A stretch of 64,000 nucleotides of DNA from positions 13,415 to 77,414 of the forward strand of contig QKYT01000297.1 of NCBI GenBank assembly GCA_003550305.1, given 5' to 3'. The DNA is from Glomus cerebriforme. Its lineage: Eukaryota > Glomeromycota > Glomeromycetes > Glomerales > Glomeraceae. How positions within the stretch are numbered: position 1 is the first letter of the stretch; each line of letters starts with the position of its first letter. This document shows, piece after piece, positions 11,055 to 23,286 of this stretch. The position numbers and the translations under genes are program-made. Below the pieces are notes generated by a model. The model was not told where the DNA came from. It saw nothing but the letters and a program-made list of their open reading frames with translations, and searched no databases.

Positions 11055-12098
11055 GTTCCAGTTTTATGCATGTTAATACAACCATTGCTTTGATAAGAGA
11101 TTGTTATAGATTCTTTTGTGTACCTTTATTTGTATGCCTCTTCTAACGTCTCATTTTTCTCAACTCAAATAAAGAAACATTCTCGAGATAATTCTGTAAA
11201 GTTATTTTTTCTCTTATCTAATATGTATCTCCATTATAAAATTTATAAAATTCTACTAGTATTCTACTCCTGCTTTTTGCTTCCTGTTAATAAATTCACT
11301 ATAACCTCTAAACCTCTCTTTACACTATTATGCAATTCTGTATCATCTTTGAGAGCATCTTCTGTTAGTGTATATACTCAGTCCTACTAGATACCCTTAA
11401 TAGAATTTAAAATAAACGCACTGTGGATATAAGTAATAAATCACATGTTTTAATACAGTAGAACTTAAGGCCGCGCTCATGACCATAAATAATGGGTGAA
11501 ATTTTAACGTCACATTTACTATTTAAAAAAATTGCCCAAAAAAAAGAGGGGGAGTTGCGTAAAATTTTTAATAAAATGTCTGGCGATAATATAAAATGAC
11601 TATATGCGAACGAAATATTTTACATTAAGATCATTACCGACTTCAATTAATATAAATTTCGTGTACCGTAAATCCTGAGATAATTTGGTAAAAGTGTGTT
11701 ACTAACCATTATAAAAGTAAACGAAATGAATATAATTAATGATTGCTGTTTCCCATTATGTACTGTAGTGATATAACTTATTTTTGCGTTTTATTAAATT
11801 TCATAATAGCATAATTTTTATTCGTCTTTTTTAATGGATAATTACATTTAAGTAAATGTACTGTCCGAAAAAGTATCACAACAAATTTTTGGATTTAGTA
11901 AATATAAATTTGGGTAACATAAATTAAAACAAATCATAAATATTTCTTATTCTTTATTTGAAAAAAAAATATCCTAACCATTTTTATACATAATGTTATT
12001 CAAGTGTAAATTACTTATAAACTTAATGTAACTAAAATTCGTAATTTTTATCATAAAGATCATAAATAACTTAATTGAAAATTGGGTCGTATTACGGA
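11055..12098. other. Gene-free spacer
   Basis: AT-rich DNA between two convergent genes. Short ORFs (for example 11118-11390 on the plus strand) lack coding character. Nothing else supported. Confidence 0.5.
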
Positions 12099-13365
12099 TT
12101 AAATAGGCTTCGTTCCAATAAACCTATAAACCTTATAAAAAGTTTCATTATTATCAACTTCTTCTTGAAGATTATCCAATAAACTTTGATATTCATCTTC
12201 ACTCATTTCAAAAATTGAAGAGATTGGAATTTTTAATGCATTAAAAACCGAAACAAAATCTTCAAGAGCCTGTAATTAAAAAATGAATTAAATATTTTAT
12301 ATGACTTAAAAAATTCACTATTAAAAATTTTGCTTACTAATTTTCCAAATCTACCAGATGAGGATCCATAATATGCCGTATTTTTCAAAACATTGACACT
12401 AACAAACCCATTTTCATGTAGATATCCTGGAATACGTGGACATATAATCGGATTTATATTTTTTGCATTACAGCATAGAATAACTAATAAAAAAGATTAA
12501 AAAAGAAAATTTAAAATATATTTTTTCCATTGTGATCATTAAAAAAAAAAAATTAAAATCCTTACATCCTTCCGCCAATTTTTTCATGCAAGGACCTTGG
12601 TTAACAATACGAAAGTCGAATTCTTGTGATTCAATATATCCACCAGGTTTCAGGATTCTAAATAATTCAGGCAATACAATGTTTTTCCATTCTTCTTCTT
12701 GTAATACTGCCAACATTAATCTCATGTGTATATAATCAAACGAGTTATCATCAAATGGTAAACGGTGTGTAATATTTTGTATTTTAAATTCCGCATTCAT
12801 AGGCTTTATTTCTGAAGGAAAAATTGGTGCAATATCGATTCCCATAATATTGGAACGAGGATAATCTGAAGCCATCTCAAGAACCCATGTTCCTGGTCCA
12901 CAACTGGATTTATAAAATTTCGGTTAAAAAAAAAAAGGAATACAATTATGCGAGATCAACATACCCTATGTCAAGAACTTTTGCGCCACATTTCAGAATT
13001 TCCTTAACTGGAGCGGAAAAATTACTTTGCCATATATAGCGAAACAAATAATGTTGCATTTGTAATCGATCAACTAAGAATAATTGATAATTAATTCATG
13101 CATTTATCGTATAAAGAAATTCATTGATATTCTTTCTTCACATACTTTCTTCATCGTCATTTGGTAAAACATATTGAATTGAATCATCATTCAAATATCT
13201 TCTACCATTTTCAAATTTAAATAATGGATTATTAGAATCCTCAAAAGTAGAAGTAGTAGATTCGGAATTAGAAGTTGATGATGTTGATTTATTCATTGCA
13301 GAAGAATTTGATTTTTTTTTAAATTTAAATGATGCTTTAGTTATTTTAGAGGGTTTTAGTCCCAT
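12099..13365 (-). CDS. SAM-dependent class I methyltransferase, paralogue 1
   Basis: Five exons on the minus strand, 13146-13365, 12965-13073, 12566-12903, 12338-12483 and 12099-12269, give 327 residues with all phases closing. After a basic Ser-rich N-terminus comes a class I methyltransferase core: SAM-binding motif I LDIGCGPGTW, then a NITHRLPFDDNSFDYIH block (motifs II/III region) and LKPGGYIE (motif post-III). An intron splits motif I between the Gly codon and Cys (12904-12964). Two paralogues lie in this window (31165 and 42206), sharing an xxNxSAP segment before motif I and FPSEIKP/IPLTIKP after it. The substrate is unknown; many fungal small-molecule methyltransferases look like this. 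Confidence 0.88.
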
Positions 13366-16300
13366 TGAATTTTTAAAGGTCGCAATGGTAATTAAGGTTA
13401 TCGAATTGACATAAATTTCGAATATTGGGGGAAGTCCAATACTCGTAAAAGGAATATTAAACTGTCTTGATAAACTAAAAAATCAATTTATCTTTTCTTG
13501 CAGTTTTTTTCCTTTTCTCTTTTTCTTCTTATAAAAAAAAAAAAAAAAGAATAAAAAACGAAGAAAAGATAAAAGAGATTTTTTAAAGGAAATTAAATTA
13601 ATTTATAAAAGAAAAAGATCGACTAAAAATCAGGTAAGGGGGAAATAGTGTCGTTGCGAAATGACATTTAATTGACAATTTTTTTTTTTTTAAAAAAAAA
13701 GATTAATGCAAGTTTTTATACGTTTTAATTTTTTAACTGATTTTTCTGTGTTAATATTTACCCTATATTTTTGGTATAATTAAAATGTTCGAAGTTAATC
13801 AATTTTAAATGTTTCATCATAATAATCACGTACTACAAAATTATAATTGATCTAATTTTTTTTTTTTTTTTTGATAATATTAGTTAATATTTGTTTATTT
13901 CACTTATCGAAAGCGAAATTGAGACTAGATAGGAGTCGAATAGTACAAATAGTATATAGAACTGAACGAGTCAAAGTCACAAAAAAAAAAAATATATATA
14001 TATTGGGTATTAATTAATAATGCATCATATGCATAAATTTATATTATCTGTTATAATAACATTTTACTACTATTATTGGTGATCATTAAAAAAGATAGAC
14101 GGAAGAACAACAACTTTTTAAAGTCCCAATATTCTACTATTTTTCCTTAATCTTTGCAATCCGTATTCCATGTTTACATTTATTTAGTCGATTAATAAAT
14201 ATTTAGTGCCAAGAACAACCACTTTTACTTTTATGGTCAATAGGCTAAAAAATCGGGAAAACCGAAGATAAATAGAAATTCTCATGCACGTGAATTTATC
14301 CCTTTAATAAATGTACACAAGGTTGCATCTACTGTACATACTGTACATTAAGAAGATTCCGCTATCTTTTCACATTAGATCAAAATTGATATTCTTTTTG
14401 TTTATATTATTTCATAGAACAATATCTGACATTTATAATATAATCGTATCATCTATTGTTTGACCAATTGCCAAATATTTACCCGATAAATACAATTCTT
14501 CCTTCGCTCAAAGGAAATTCATGATTGAACCAATGAAAGCATATTCCGAGTCAATTGATATTATATTAATAATCTGTGAAACGACCATTTGCTTGACAAG
14601 TTAAAAAACAAAAAAGGTTATAAGAATGTTTATTTCGAATTTAGTCTTTATTCTTTTGTTCTATTAGTTACTGCGCATTTGTATCAATCTCTTTGTATTT
14701 AAGGTTCGAACACAAGAAACCCCAATTTTATGTTGCAATATTTTCTTGTAATCATAATATGATGAGAATCCTCTCCCGTTATCAAATAAAATACGTATTT
14801 ATTTCCGTTATTTGTCACAGAAAATTTTCCGTTGAAATCATAAGTTTTACTTTATTTACAGGTTTATAAATTATTATTTTTATTGTACAAATTATCAACA
14901 AATAGTAAAAAAAACATCCTAATTATGAACCTTAAATAACATTTATCCGAAATTATATTATTTCATTATTTAATTTAGAATATTCTCAAATATTCTTTCA
15001 AATTTAGTTCCATATAAAATATTGATGATCTTACCAAATTAATAAATAAATAAATTACTAAAAAAAAAAAAAATTTAAAACAAACCTTAATATATTTACG
15101 GTTCACTAATAAATTTATTACTAAAAAAATTTTTTAAAGTTCAATACGATATCATTAATATAAACATAATTAATTAATTTTCACACAAAATTGATTACAA
15201 CGATAATATACTAATATACACTTATTGGATTTGACTAATAATTATAAAATGAGCATTAATATTCGGTGTTGTTTTGATTATTTGGATTCTTTTTAAAAAA
15301 AATGTTGTGATATTATTTAATTTTTTTCCTTTTAGATAATAGAATATTTTTTCTTTTTGAAGTGTTTAAAAAAAGAAAACAAGTCTACAAATAGAAAATT
15401 AAAAATTAATACTTAAAATATTGATAATTTAGGAACATTTATTAAAAAGGAAACAATTCAACTGATAATTAAAAATTATCTTTAGGGGGTTTATTAGTTT
15501 GTATTATCAAAAAAAACGTGATTTTTGCAGCCTAACTGTTTTGGGGAAATCAAAATTCTTGATAATCTTACAATTTAGAAAAAGAAAATTTGTATTACCC
15601 ACCCATCTTACGTTTTTTCTGTGCCTTATCATTTGTTTTTTTGAGATTATTGCGTACTGTCAGGTTGTGACTTTGTTCAGATAATGAACATCATCTATAT
15701 CATCTAAAAAGATCAAAATTTTCTCACGGAATATCCGGTCATACAACCTATAACTAAATTTCATAAGAATTATAAGGGTGAAAGGTTCTTATAATCAGTA
15801 ATAAATTTTATTTTATTATAACTTCGTCAGGACATGATTGCATTAGGGTTGCAGAAATTAGAACATGAACATGAAGTAAAAAAATATATAAGTCATAGAC
15901 ATAATTGTAATTGTTGTCCCGAGGAATGTCTGCACTCTAACCTGCATCAATAGATTAAAATTCGGTAACGTTCTTTGTTTAGCATATGATTCTATATCAC
16001 ATGATATTATTTACAATTTTATTTGAATTCGATTGATCTAACCAACTTTACGGCATACGTCAATTGCATATGGTAATAAGTTGTCTACACAATAATATCA
16101 GTAATACTCGTGCAATAACTAAATAAATAATATGAGTAATAAGAAATAATCTATTATACCCATCCTGTAATGTTTTTTTTAACAGCATTACTTTATTTAT
16201 TAATTGTGTCAAATATAAATACAACATACAAATTAAAACAAATACTTGTGGGGTACACCGAACAATAATAAAAAATATTAGATTCTATGTAATGCTGGTA

Positions 16301-16600
16301 AAAATTATAATGCTAGTCTATGTAGCACATCTGACCAATCATTTTATGACTTCACATGATTGTAGTTACACGATGAAGTTTTTTTTGAATTTTTTATTGT
16401 ATCATGATGTGAGCATTTTTACGCTAAGACCGTTCCAATTTTGAACTCTCCCTCCTATTTTTTAAAAAAAATAAAAATCTCCTAAATTCGTACCAGAAAA
16501 AAATTACGATTTTTCGAATTTTTTACTATGCTGTTTAAATTCGATGCTCCCATCATTTTTTTTTTCAAGTTAACTAAATAATTTTGAAATTTACGTTTCA
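13366..16600. other. Gene-free AT-rich region
   Basis: More than 3 kb of AT-rich DNA upstream of the methyltransferase with long A and T runs. Short ORFs are low-complexity and have no recognisable domains. No RNA genes seen. Confidence 0.5.
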
Positions 16601-16611
16601 TAAAAAAAATT

Positions 16612-16800
16612 ATGTTCGAAAAGTATGCAAAAAATATATTTAAAATGTACGATGTACATAAAATATACATAAAATATGCAGAAAATATGCAAAAATGGCT
16701 CTTTAGACGTGAGCCCTTTTTGCATGTTTTCTCCATATTTTATGTATATTTTATATATTTGTTCTGTACATTGTATATATACATTTTATGAAATGAACAT
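16612..16800. repeat. Long imperfect hairpin (fold-back repeat)
   Basis: A 37-bp arm at 16665-16701 pairs with 16711-16747 with about four mismatches around a 9-bp loop. Weaker pairing continues outwards to about 16612 and 16800 (TGTTC near both ends). There is no coding content. This is probably a decayed fold-back transposon; no target-site duplication is clear. Confidence 0.6.
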
Positions 16801-17159
16801 TCTTTTTTTATAGGGTGTATAATCGGTTTTGAAAGATTAAGTAAAATTAATTGCTAAAGCACATCGTCACTTTTATTCATGAAATTTAAATAATTACATA
16901 TAAATAATTATTTTTAAGATCTAGTTATTATCCCAAGATTGAGACAATATTTTGTTTAATTGATCATAAATTTTAAAATTGTATGTGCGAATATAAACAA
17001 ATATTTTTTAAGTCAAAGTATGCCGACACAGAAAATATTTGAAAGGTAATTCAAAAAAATTCTTTGCTTAGAAGCATTATAAATCAAATTATCTTAATCT
17101 AATAATAAAGAGTTTTATCCAGTCTTTAGACCATGGTCTTTTTTGGTCAGGGTTTCAAT

Positions 17160-17488
17160 TAAACTTGGGTGCCGAAATCTCTATATGCCGAAATTTATTT
17201 GGGATTCGGCATATGCCGAAATGCAATTTCGGAAATTTGCCGAAATCCCAAATCCCAAATCCCAAATTGATGCCGAAATCCCAAAATCCATAAACCATAG
17301 ATTTTGGTCATAATCATAAAAAAAAATTCTCTTAAAGAAATAGAGTTTCGGGATTTTGGGATTTCGGCATCAATTTGGGATTTCGGCGATAATTTGGCAA
17401 TTTGGGATTTGGGATTTCGGCAACTTGTATATGCCGAAATATTTTGGGATTCGGCACATAACCGAAAGGTTTTCGGCACCCAAGTTTA
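17160..17488. mobile_element. Fold-back MITE, TAAACTTGGGTGCC family, copy 2
   Basis: 329 bp with the same TAAACTTGGGTGCCGAAA ends as copy 1, in opposite orientation: its left end closely matches the inverted right end of copy 1. It is flanked by a perfect 8-bp duplication GTTTCAAT (17152-17159 and 17489-17496). High similarity to copy 1 suggests recent movement. Confidence 0.9.
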
Positions 17489-17566
17489 GTTTCAATGAAA
17501 TTTAATTGTCAGTGTTAATTAACAGATGTTTTATCTTGATGATAAAATAAAAGATAACATATATTT

Positions 17567-17979
17567 TAAACTTGGGTGCCGAAACGTTTCGGCTATATGC
17601 CAATCCCAAATACCTTTCGGCATAACTCCCTCCTCTTCACTACAAACCTATTTTGAAGTCCCATACCTGAAGACCCAAACCTACAAAAAAAAGAACGTTA
17701 GTAAACATTCATTTAATAAAAAAAAACAAAAAAAAAGAATATACAAGTTGCCGAAATCCCAAATTCCAAACCGTTGCCGAAATCCAAAAATCCTAAATTT
17801 CGGTCATTTCCATATTGGAGGTTTGGGATTTCGATTTGAGATTTCGGCATCGGTTTGGGATTTCGGCATAGATTTGGGATTTGGGATTTGGGATTTCGGC
17901 AAATTTCTGAAACGACATTTCGGCATATGCCGAATCCCAAATATGTTTCGGCATAGGTAGGTTTTGGCACCCAAGTTTA
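17567..17979. mobile_element. Fold-back MITE, TAAACTTGGGTGCC family, copy 3, carrying a foreign unit
   Basis: 413 bp with the same ends as copies 1 and 2, flanked by a perfect 8-bp duplication ATATATTT (17559-17566 and 17980-17987). The extra length comes from ~105 bp at about 17625-17730 that closely matches the ~95-bp tandem-array unit at 3450-3545 (CCTATTTTGAAGTCCCATAC, then an A-rich tract and GTTAGTAAACATTCATTTAAT). Copies 2 and 3 are less than 80 bp apart. Confidence 0.88.
17625..17730. repeat. Solitary unit of the ~95-bp tandem repeat inside a MITE
   Basis: Matches the last well-preserved unit of the array at about 3450-3545, including TTCACTACAAACCTATTTTG and the degenerate palindrome before the CATTCATTTAAT tail. 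It sits inside the third fold-back MITE. Confidence 0.75.
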
Positions 17980-17987
17980 ATATATTT

Positions 17988-20762
17988 TTTGGCTTAAATT
18001 ACTGTATATTTTTTGAATTTTTGAATTGTAAAAATAATACTTTTGACTTTTAAGAGTTGGATATTCAAATTAATTATTTATTTTCAGAACACAATTTTTG
18101 CAATGTATATGTAAGTTTTTACTTTATATTAAATTATTGCTTATATTTACAGTATGTTTCAATTACTATTAAATGATTTACTGTAATTATTTTGACATTT
18201 AGCACTACGTGACCTCGTAATTATAGATGCCGTCAGAATTGCCGAATTATAATTACGGCATTTCAAGATACAGTTCAATATTTATCAAAAAATTAAGATC
18301 GGCATTATGATTACAAAAAAATTCTATTTTATTTTGTGTAATTTTTATATTTTCGGCTTTCAAACTCCATATGCCGTAATTAATTCCGAGTGTCTTACAA
18401 GTAAAATTTCACCAATCACATCGCTTATTGCAAATGCAACAGCTACTCCGCGCATCGTGCCGAGTAACTATTAAATACTGAACATTATATTACAGTATTT
18501 CCAATTTCATTATAGGAATTCAGATGTTATGACATTTCTTTATAATAATACAAGGTTACTATTAAATTTCCGGGTTAAATTCAGGCAAAATATGATTTGG
18601 AATTCAGATTTTCAAAAGAGAAAGAAAGGAGATAAATAAAATTCAAAATAATCATATTTTTTTTAGAAAAATGCGGGGTATCATTGATATCGGAATGTTT
18701 TGGGGCTGTACTTTGCATAAACACATGTTTAATATATTCATTATTTTCCAGAAACAATCAAGTTAAAAATGTGAGAAGACGGAATTTTTCGGCTCAGTGC
18801 AGAGGAGGGGGTGGGAAAACGATTATCCTGTTTATTTCCATAGTAAATTATTGAGGATATATAATTATTCAGGCACGCCATTTTGAATATTATTTAAATA
18901 TTAATACGACTTTACTTTGCATATTAACGATACTATATTTAACATTTTATTCTCATATACTGCATAGTCTAGAAAGTTATTTTAATTAAATATCGACGTG
19001 GCGTTATTCGGTCATGATTTCTATGCTTTTGTTATGAATCCTCAAACAAATTGACCAGAAAACAATAACATTATATGAATTTTCTCACGGATTGTTGAGA
19101 AATTAAAGGAGCGCTATTATGAATATACATTTATAATTTTTGATTATTAATAGCCCATTAGAGTATAAGGATATTCTATTATTTGTCGTTTGTACTATTA
19201 TTATAAGGATCCAGTTTACATGCAGCCATGCATTCAAACTTATTGATATTATCCATTTTAGTATTTAAAGTTAAATCATTAAATCTTCCTTTTTTTTAAC
19301 GAACAAAAAAAAAAATAGATGACATAAAATACATCACGAAATTTGTACTTGTATTAAGAATCCGATCTTTGAGTTTCTTGATTTCAAAATAATCGAATGC
19401 TTAAATTATTCTTTTAAATTTTTTTCATTTCTACATTGTATCTTGAATTTTGTTACAGATATAATAAAAAAAATATTAAATTCTTAGATACAAAGTGATT
19501 ATAGTTTTTAATCAAGTTATAAAAGTTATTTATTACGTCATATATAATATGTATAATTGTTCATTTAATCTCTGAAATAGAAAAGGGAATAGGAATTTTT
19601 AATGTAAGGTTGACTCCGTAAACTAGACTTAAACAGGTAACCCATACATAAAAAAAATTAAATCATTGCTGAATAAATTACACACATTGGTCGTGGTTTA
19701 TGCAAGATTACGAAACTATTTTGGTTTGACAAAGTACACGATTATGTCCAAATATGGTAAGCAATGTGACATGGATTAAGAAATCCGCGAAACATCTAAA
19801 AATCGACATACTGGTAATTTTACTGGTAATTTAATTAAAAAAAATTATATAAATTTTGAATTATTTATTTATTTATTAATTATTTTTTTTTTTTTTTTTG
19901 AGCTTGTATAAAAATATCTCTCACCTTTAAAAAAGATATTTATTTTATTTGATCAGCTATGATGAAAGTTTAACCAAATTTATTAATCAATCAAATAAAG
20001 GATATTGCCGATTTATCACGGATTAGTCCTTAATTGGAGACCAAGAGGTATCCAGGACTTTTTGTGTTGTTTGATTCGTCAATTATCGAATACAGTATTG
20101 CAAATTATTGTTGTTGATTTAATGTAATATTTGTTCCTTTTTTTTCCAAATGAAGATGCCACTACGTAATTTACTGTGCTACCTACGAGATGTTCAATCA
20201 ACTTTACATTATTGGCTTGGCGGATTGAAAAAAAAAACGAAACTAAGATTATTTGGATCAAAAAAAGAAGTTTTGGTAACTTCTTCCCACCCGTTTTTTT
20301 TTTAACCAGAAACTCGTACTAATAATCTTATCTGAGTAACTTTAAAATATTTCAATAAACTCACAAACAATACGAAACAAAAGAGTGAAAAGACTGATTG
20401 TTTCAAAGGCTTGTTTTTTTTATTGACATCTTATAACGAAAATGTTCACGAAAGGCTATTGATGGTTAACATATATAAATACGCAATTAATTTAGTCCAT
20501 AAAGATTATGAATTATTCTTTTTTTAAAAAAAAAAAAAAAATTGATAAAAATCGTTTAAACCATTTTTTTTTTAATATTGATGTACCGTTAGATTTTTTA
20601 CTTAGATAAAAACTTACTTCTATAGTTACTCTTAGATAAATGACTTAGAATTGTCAATATATTATATTTAGATTAATTAATTTATAAAAAAAAAAAAACT
20701 TTTGAGGTTCCTTTTTTTTTTTCTTAACTTTTTATTTTTTTTTTATTCTAATGAAATCATTT
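17988..20762. other. Gene-free AT-rich region
   Basis: No gene supported. An 11-bp inverted pair AATTACGGCAT / ATGCCGTAATT near 18250 and 18365 hints at an old element. The rest is low-complexity AT DNA. Confidence 0.45.
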
Positions 20763-21482
20763 TTATTGCCCTTGAACTTTCGAATCGTAATTTTCATCGA
20801 CAGATTTTGAATCAGTTGTTATTATATTTTGTTGTTGATTAAAAATATTCGATAATTGAAATGGAATCGTTTCGAAACTGTTCCTTTTCCGAGCGATTTG
20901 TTCCCGTTCTTTTTCAATTCTATTCGCTTTGAACATGTATTCATGTATTTTCTCGCTACATTTTTCAAGTAATTCGTATATTTGTTTAACATCTTGAGGT
21001 GAATCACCCCAAAGAGATGCTAATATATTAATTTCCTGATCCAAAATTTTAGTGGAAGCTGATGGAGATGATGTATATGAATATTTAGAACTGGGACGTG
21101 AAGATGAAGTACAAATATTGATAAAACTAGAGGAAGTCGGACTGGTGGATACTTTTGGTTTAGGAGATAAAATTTCTTTGTGTATTATATTAAGATAATC
21201 ACGTTTAAATATGGTACGCGCACTTAAATGATGATGGAATGCATATGGTGATTTACATTTATGTGCTGGAATTAAAAGGGAATGCAACGGTTGATGAATT
21301 GTATTCTCGATTAATTCACGTGTAATTGGTGCATTCGAAGAAGAAAATGAATCTATTACGGAATTTATTATATGGTCAAGAGTTTTAGAATCAGGAATCG
21401 GATGGTCATATTTACAGTCCGGGTCATGTGAGTATAGATTGTATATATTATCATTTATGGTTGAATTAGAAGGCGAAGACAT
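20763..21482 (-). CDS. HMG-box-like (MATA_HMG-type) protein, divergent
   Basis: A single-exon ORF of 239 residues. Residues ~75-100 (CKSPYAFHHHLSAR…) resemble HMG-box helix 1. Residues ~147-195 (EINILASLW…PQDVKQIYELLEK…) resemble helices 2 and 3, with the typical Trp and the later Tyr. Between them lies a Ser/Thr/Pro-rich insert of about 45 residues, which splits the box. The tail is charged and then Gln-rich. Arbuscular mycorrhizal fungi carry large expansions of MATA_HMG-like genes, so a DNA-binding regulator is plausible. The missing continuity means DNA binding is uncertain, and the call is from pattern recognition only. Confidence 0.45.
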   Translation of the reverse strand: MSSPSNSTINDNIYNLYSHDPDCKYDHPIPDSKTLDHIINSVIDSFSSSNAPITRELIENTIHQPLHSLLIPAHKCKSPYAFHHHLSARTIFKRDYLNIIHKEILSPKPKVSTSPTSSSFINICTSSSRPSSKYSYTSSPSASTKILDQEINILASLWGDSPQDVKQIYELLEKCSEKIHEYMFKANRIEKEREQIARKRNSFETIPFQLSNIFNQQQNIITTDSKSVDENYDSKVQGQ

Positions 21483-21901
21483 TGTTTTACATATAAAATT
21501 TTTTTTATTTTTTTTTTTATAAATATTATATATATAAAATGTTTTTTAAAAAAAAATTTAAAGAGAAAATGAATTCAAAAAAACAATCAAAAATATTTTA
21601 GGAGTTTTTTATAACAAATCATTGATTATAAACTAAACAATAAAAGTGTATGATTAAGGTTACAGTCATACAATATAATTCCATTCATCAATTATTTAAA
21701 ATGAATCTTACTTAGTAGGATAGGGTAACTATTTATAATGGAATAGAATACTGATTTGGAGAATTCTTGTTTTTTTTCTATTGCTTTTTTTCTAACTTTA
21801 TTTTATATTTATATATATAATTTTTTTTTTTTAAGGAAAAAAAAAAAAAAAAAACTTCAAAAAATTTAGAGCAAAGTACGAATCTTACATCTATACACGA
21901 G

Positions 21902-21932
<31 letters not shown>

Positions 21933-23193
21933 AGAGCTCAGGCAGGACTGGCCTAGACAGATAATACAATATAATATAAAAATTTTAGAATTTAAATACA
22001 TGAAATAAAAAAAAAAAAAAAATACGGGTATTAAGTTGATAAGTCAATATTGTTTGTTTATGATGATGTCATTAGGCATCACTGAATGTAGCACCTGATA
22101 ATCGAACTGTCTAAAATCCGCAGAAACAAAAAGTATTTTATATTTAAATCAAAAAGATTTAAGCTGTTTTTATCAAAGTGATAACTTCATTCAAGCTAAA
22201 ATATTATTGGTTATTTTATATATTTAAAGAAATTTTAATGATAAACGGTATAATATTATTTTAATGACGTTTTTGGTTCAAAAAAAAGGAGATTTGGAAG
22301 ATAACTAATTGTTGTACGATCTCCTTTTTGAATTCGAACCTTCTAGTGTCACATTAAAATTATTTATCTTTCATCCGAATATTAGTAAGATTCGGCGATT
22401 ACCTTACAGTTTGCGAATATATTATTTATTAGAATAAAAGGGGTAAAAAAAAATAAAATAAAATAAAATAAAAAAAAAACAAAGCAAAAGTGATAAAAAA
22501 TATATATATATATAATTTTTTTTTGTTTCGCGGGATGTATGCCCGTAATGTCCGTCTAATTAACCATTTAAAGAATAAAGGGTTCGACTCAATACTTGTA
22601 ATTTACATTTATATACTCCTTGAAACAAATGAAACAAATGATGAAACAAAAGTAGCAAAAGTAGCAAAGAAAAAAAAATTTTCTTTCTCATTTTATATCT
22701 CTGTCAAAAATACCAGAGATTATGCCTCATTATGGGTAAAACAATAAGGAAAAGTTTTCATGTTATCGATATGGTTGTTTAACGTCATGTGCGCATATAA
22801 ATTAAAAATTTTAAAAGCGTTGGCGTAAATTTTTGAGATAAGGTGATTATTTAGTAAAATATAAACGTTATATATATATAAAAAAAAACACGAACGAGGT
22901 AAATAATTTCTTATTTTAAACATTATACATGATCCTTTGCACTTTTCTTTTATAATATAATTTTTGATTTGTGTCGCGTTTATGTCAAAAACTTGATTTC
23001 TTGAACTGCGCCACTATACCATTTTTACTTATCACTATCAAACATGTCGCGTAATGATATCCAATAATATGTAATTCATATTGAAACTAGTACCTTAGAG
23101 GTAATATGTGTGATAATAAATAACCTGTTAAATTTTTAATACTTGCATTCATCATGCTCATATTTTACTAGACAACGGATGAATTACCTTATC

Positions 23194-23286
23194 TTAATCC
23201 TCTTTTGGACTTTTTCTACCCTTTTTGGAAACTTTTTCTTCTCCTTCAAGAGTTTCATCATCTTCTTGCTTTAGATACTTTTCCAT
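23194..23286 (-). CDS. Very short charged ORF, possible remnant
   Basis: A 30-residue ORF, ATG at 23286 and stop at 23194, reading MEKYLKQEDD… to …KSPKED. Its strongly acidic/basic, Phe-poor composition differs from the random AT-driven ORFs around it. It could be the first exon or a relic of a nuclear protein, or chance. No downstream exon could be joined. Confidence 0.2.
   Translation of the reverse strand: MEKYLKQEDDETLEGEEKVSKKGRKSPKED

Noticed and set aside
17195..17970. Several ORFs with IWDLGF/NPKSQI-type repeats on both strands
   Set aside because: They are translations of the CCGAAATCCCAAAT words of the fold-back MITEs.
22555..22600. Possible tRNA B box (GGGTTCGACTC)
   Set aside because: No matching acceptor stem or A box at the right distance. 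No tRNA found elsewhere by eye.
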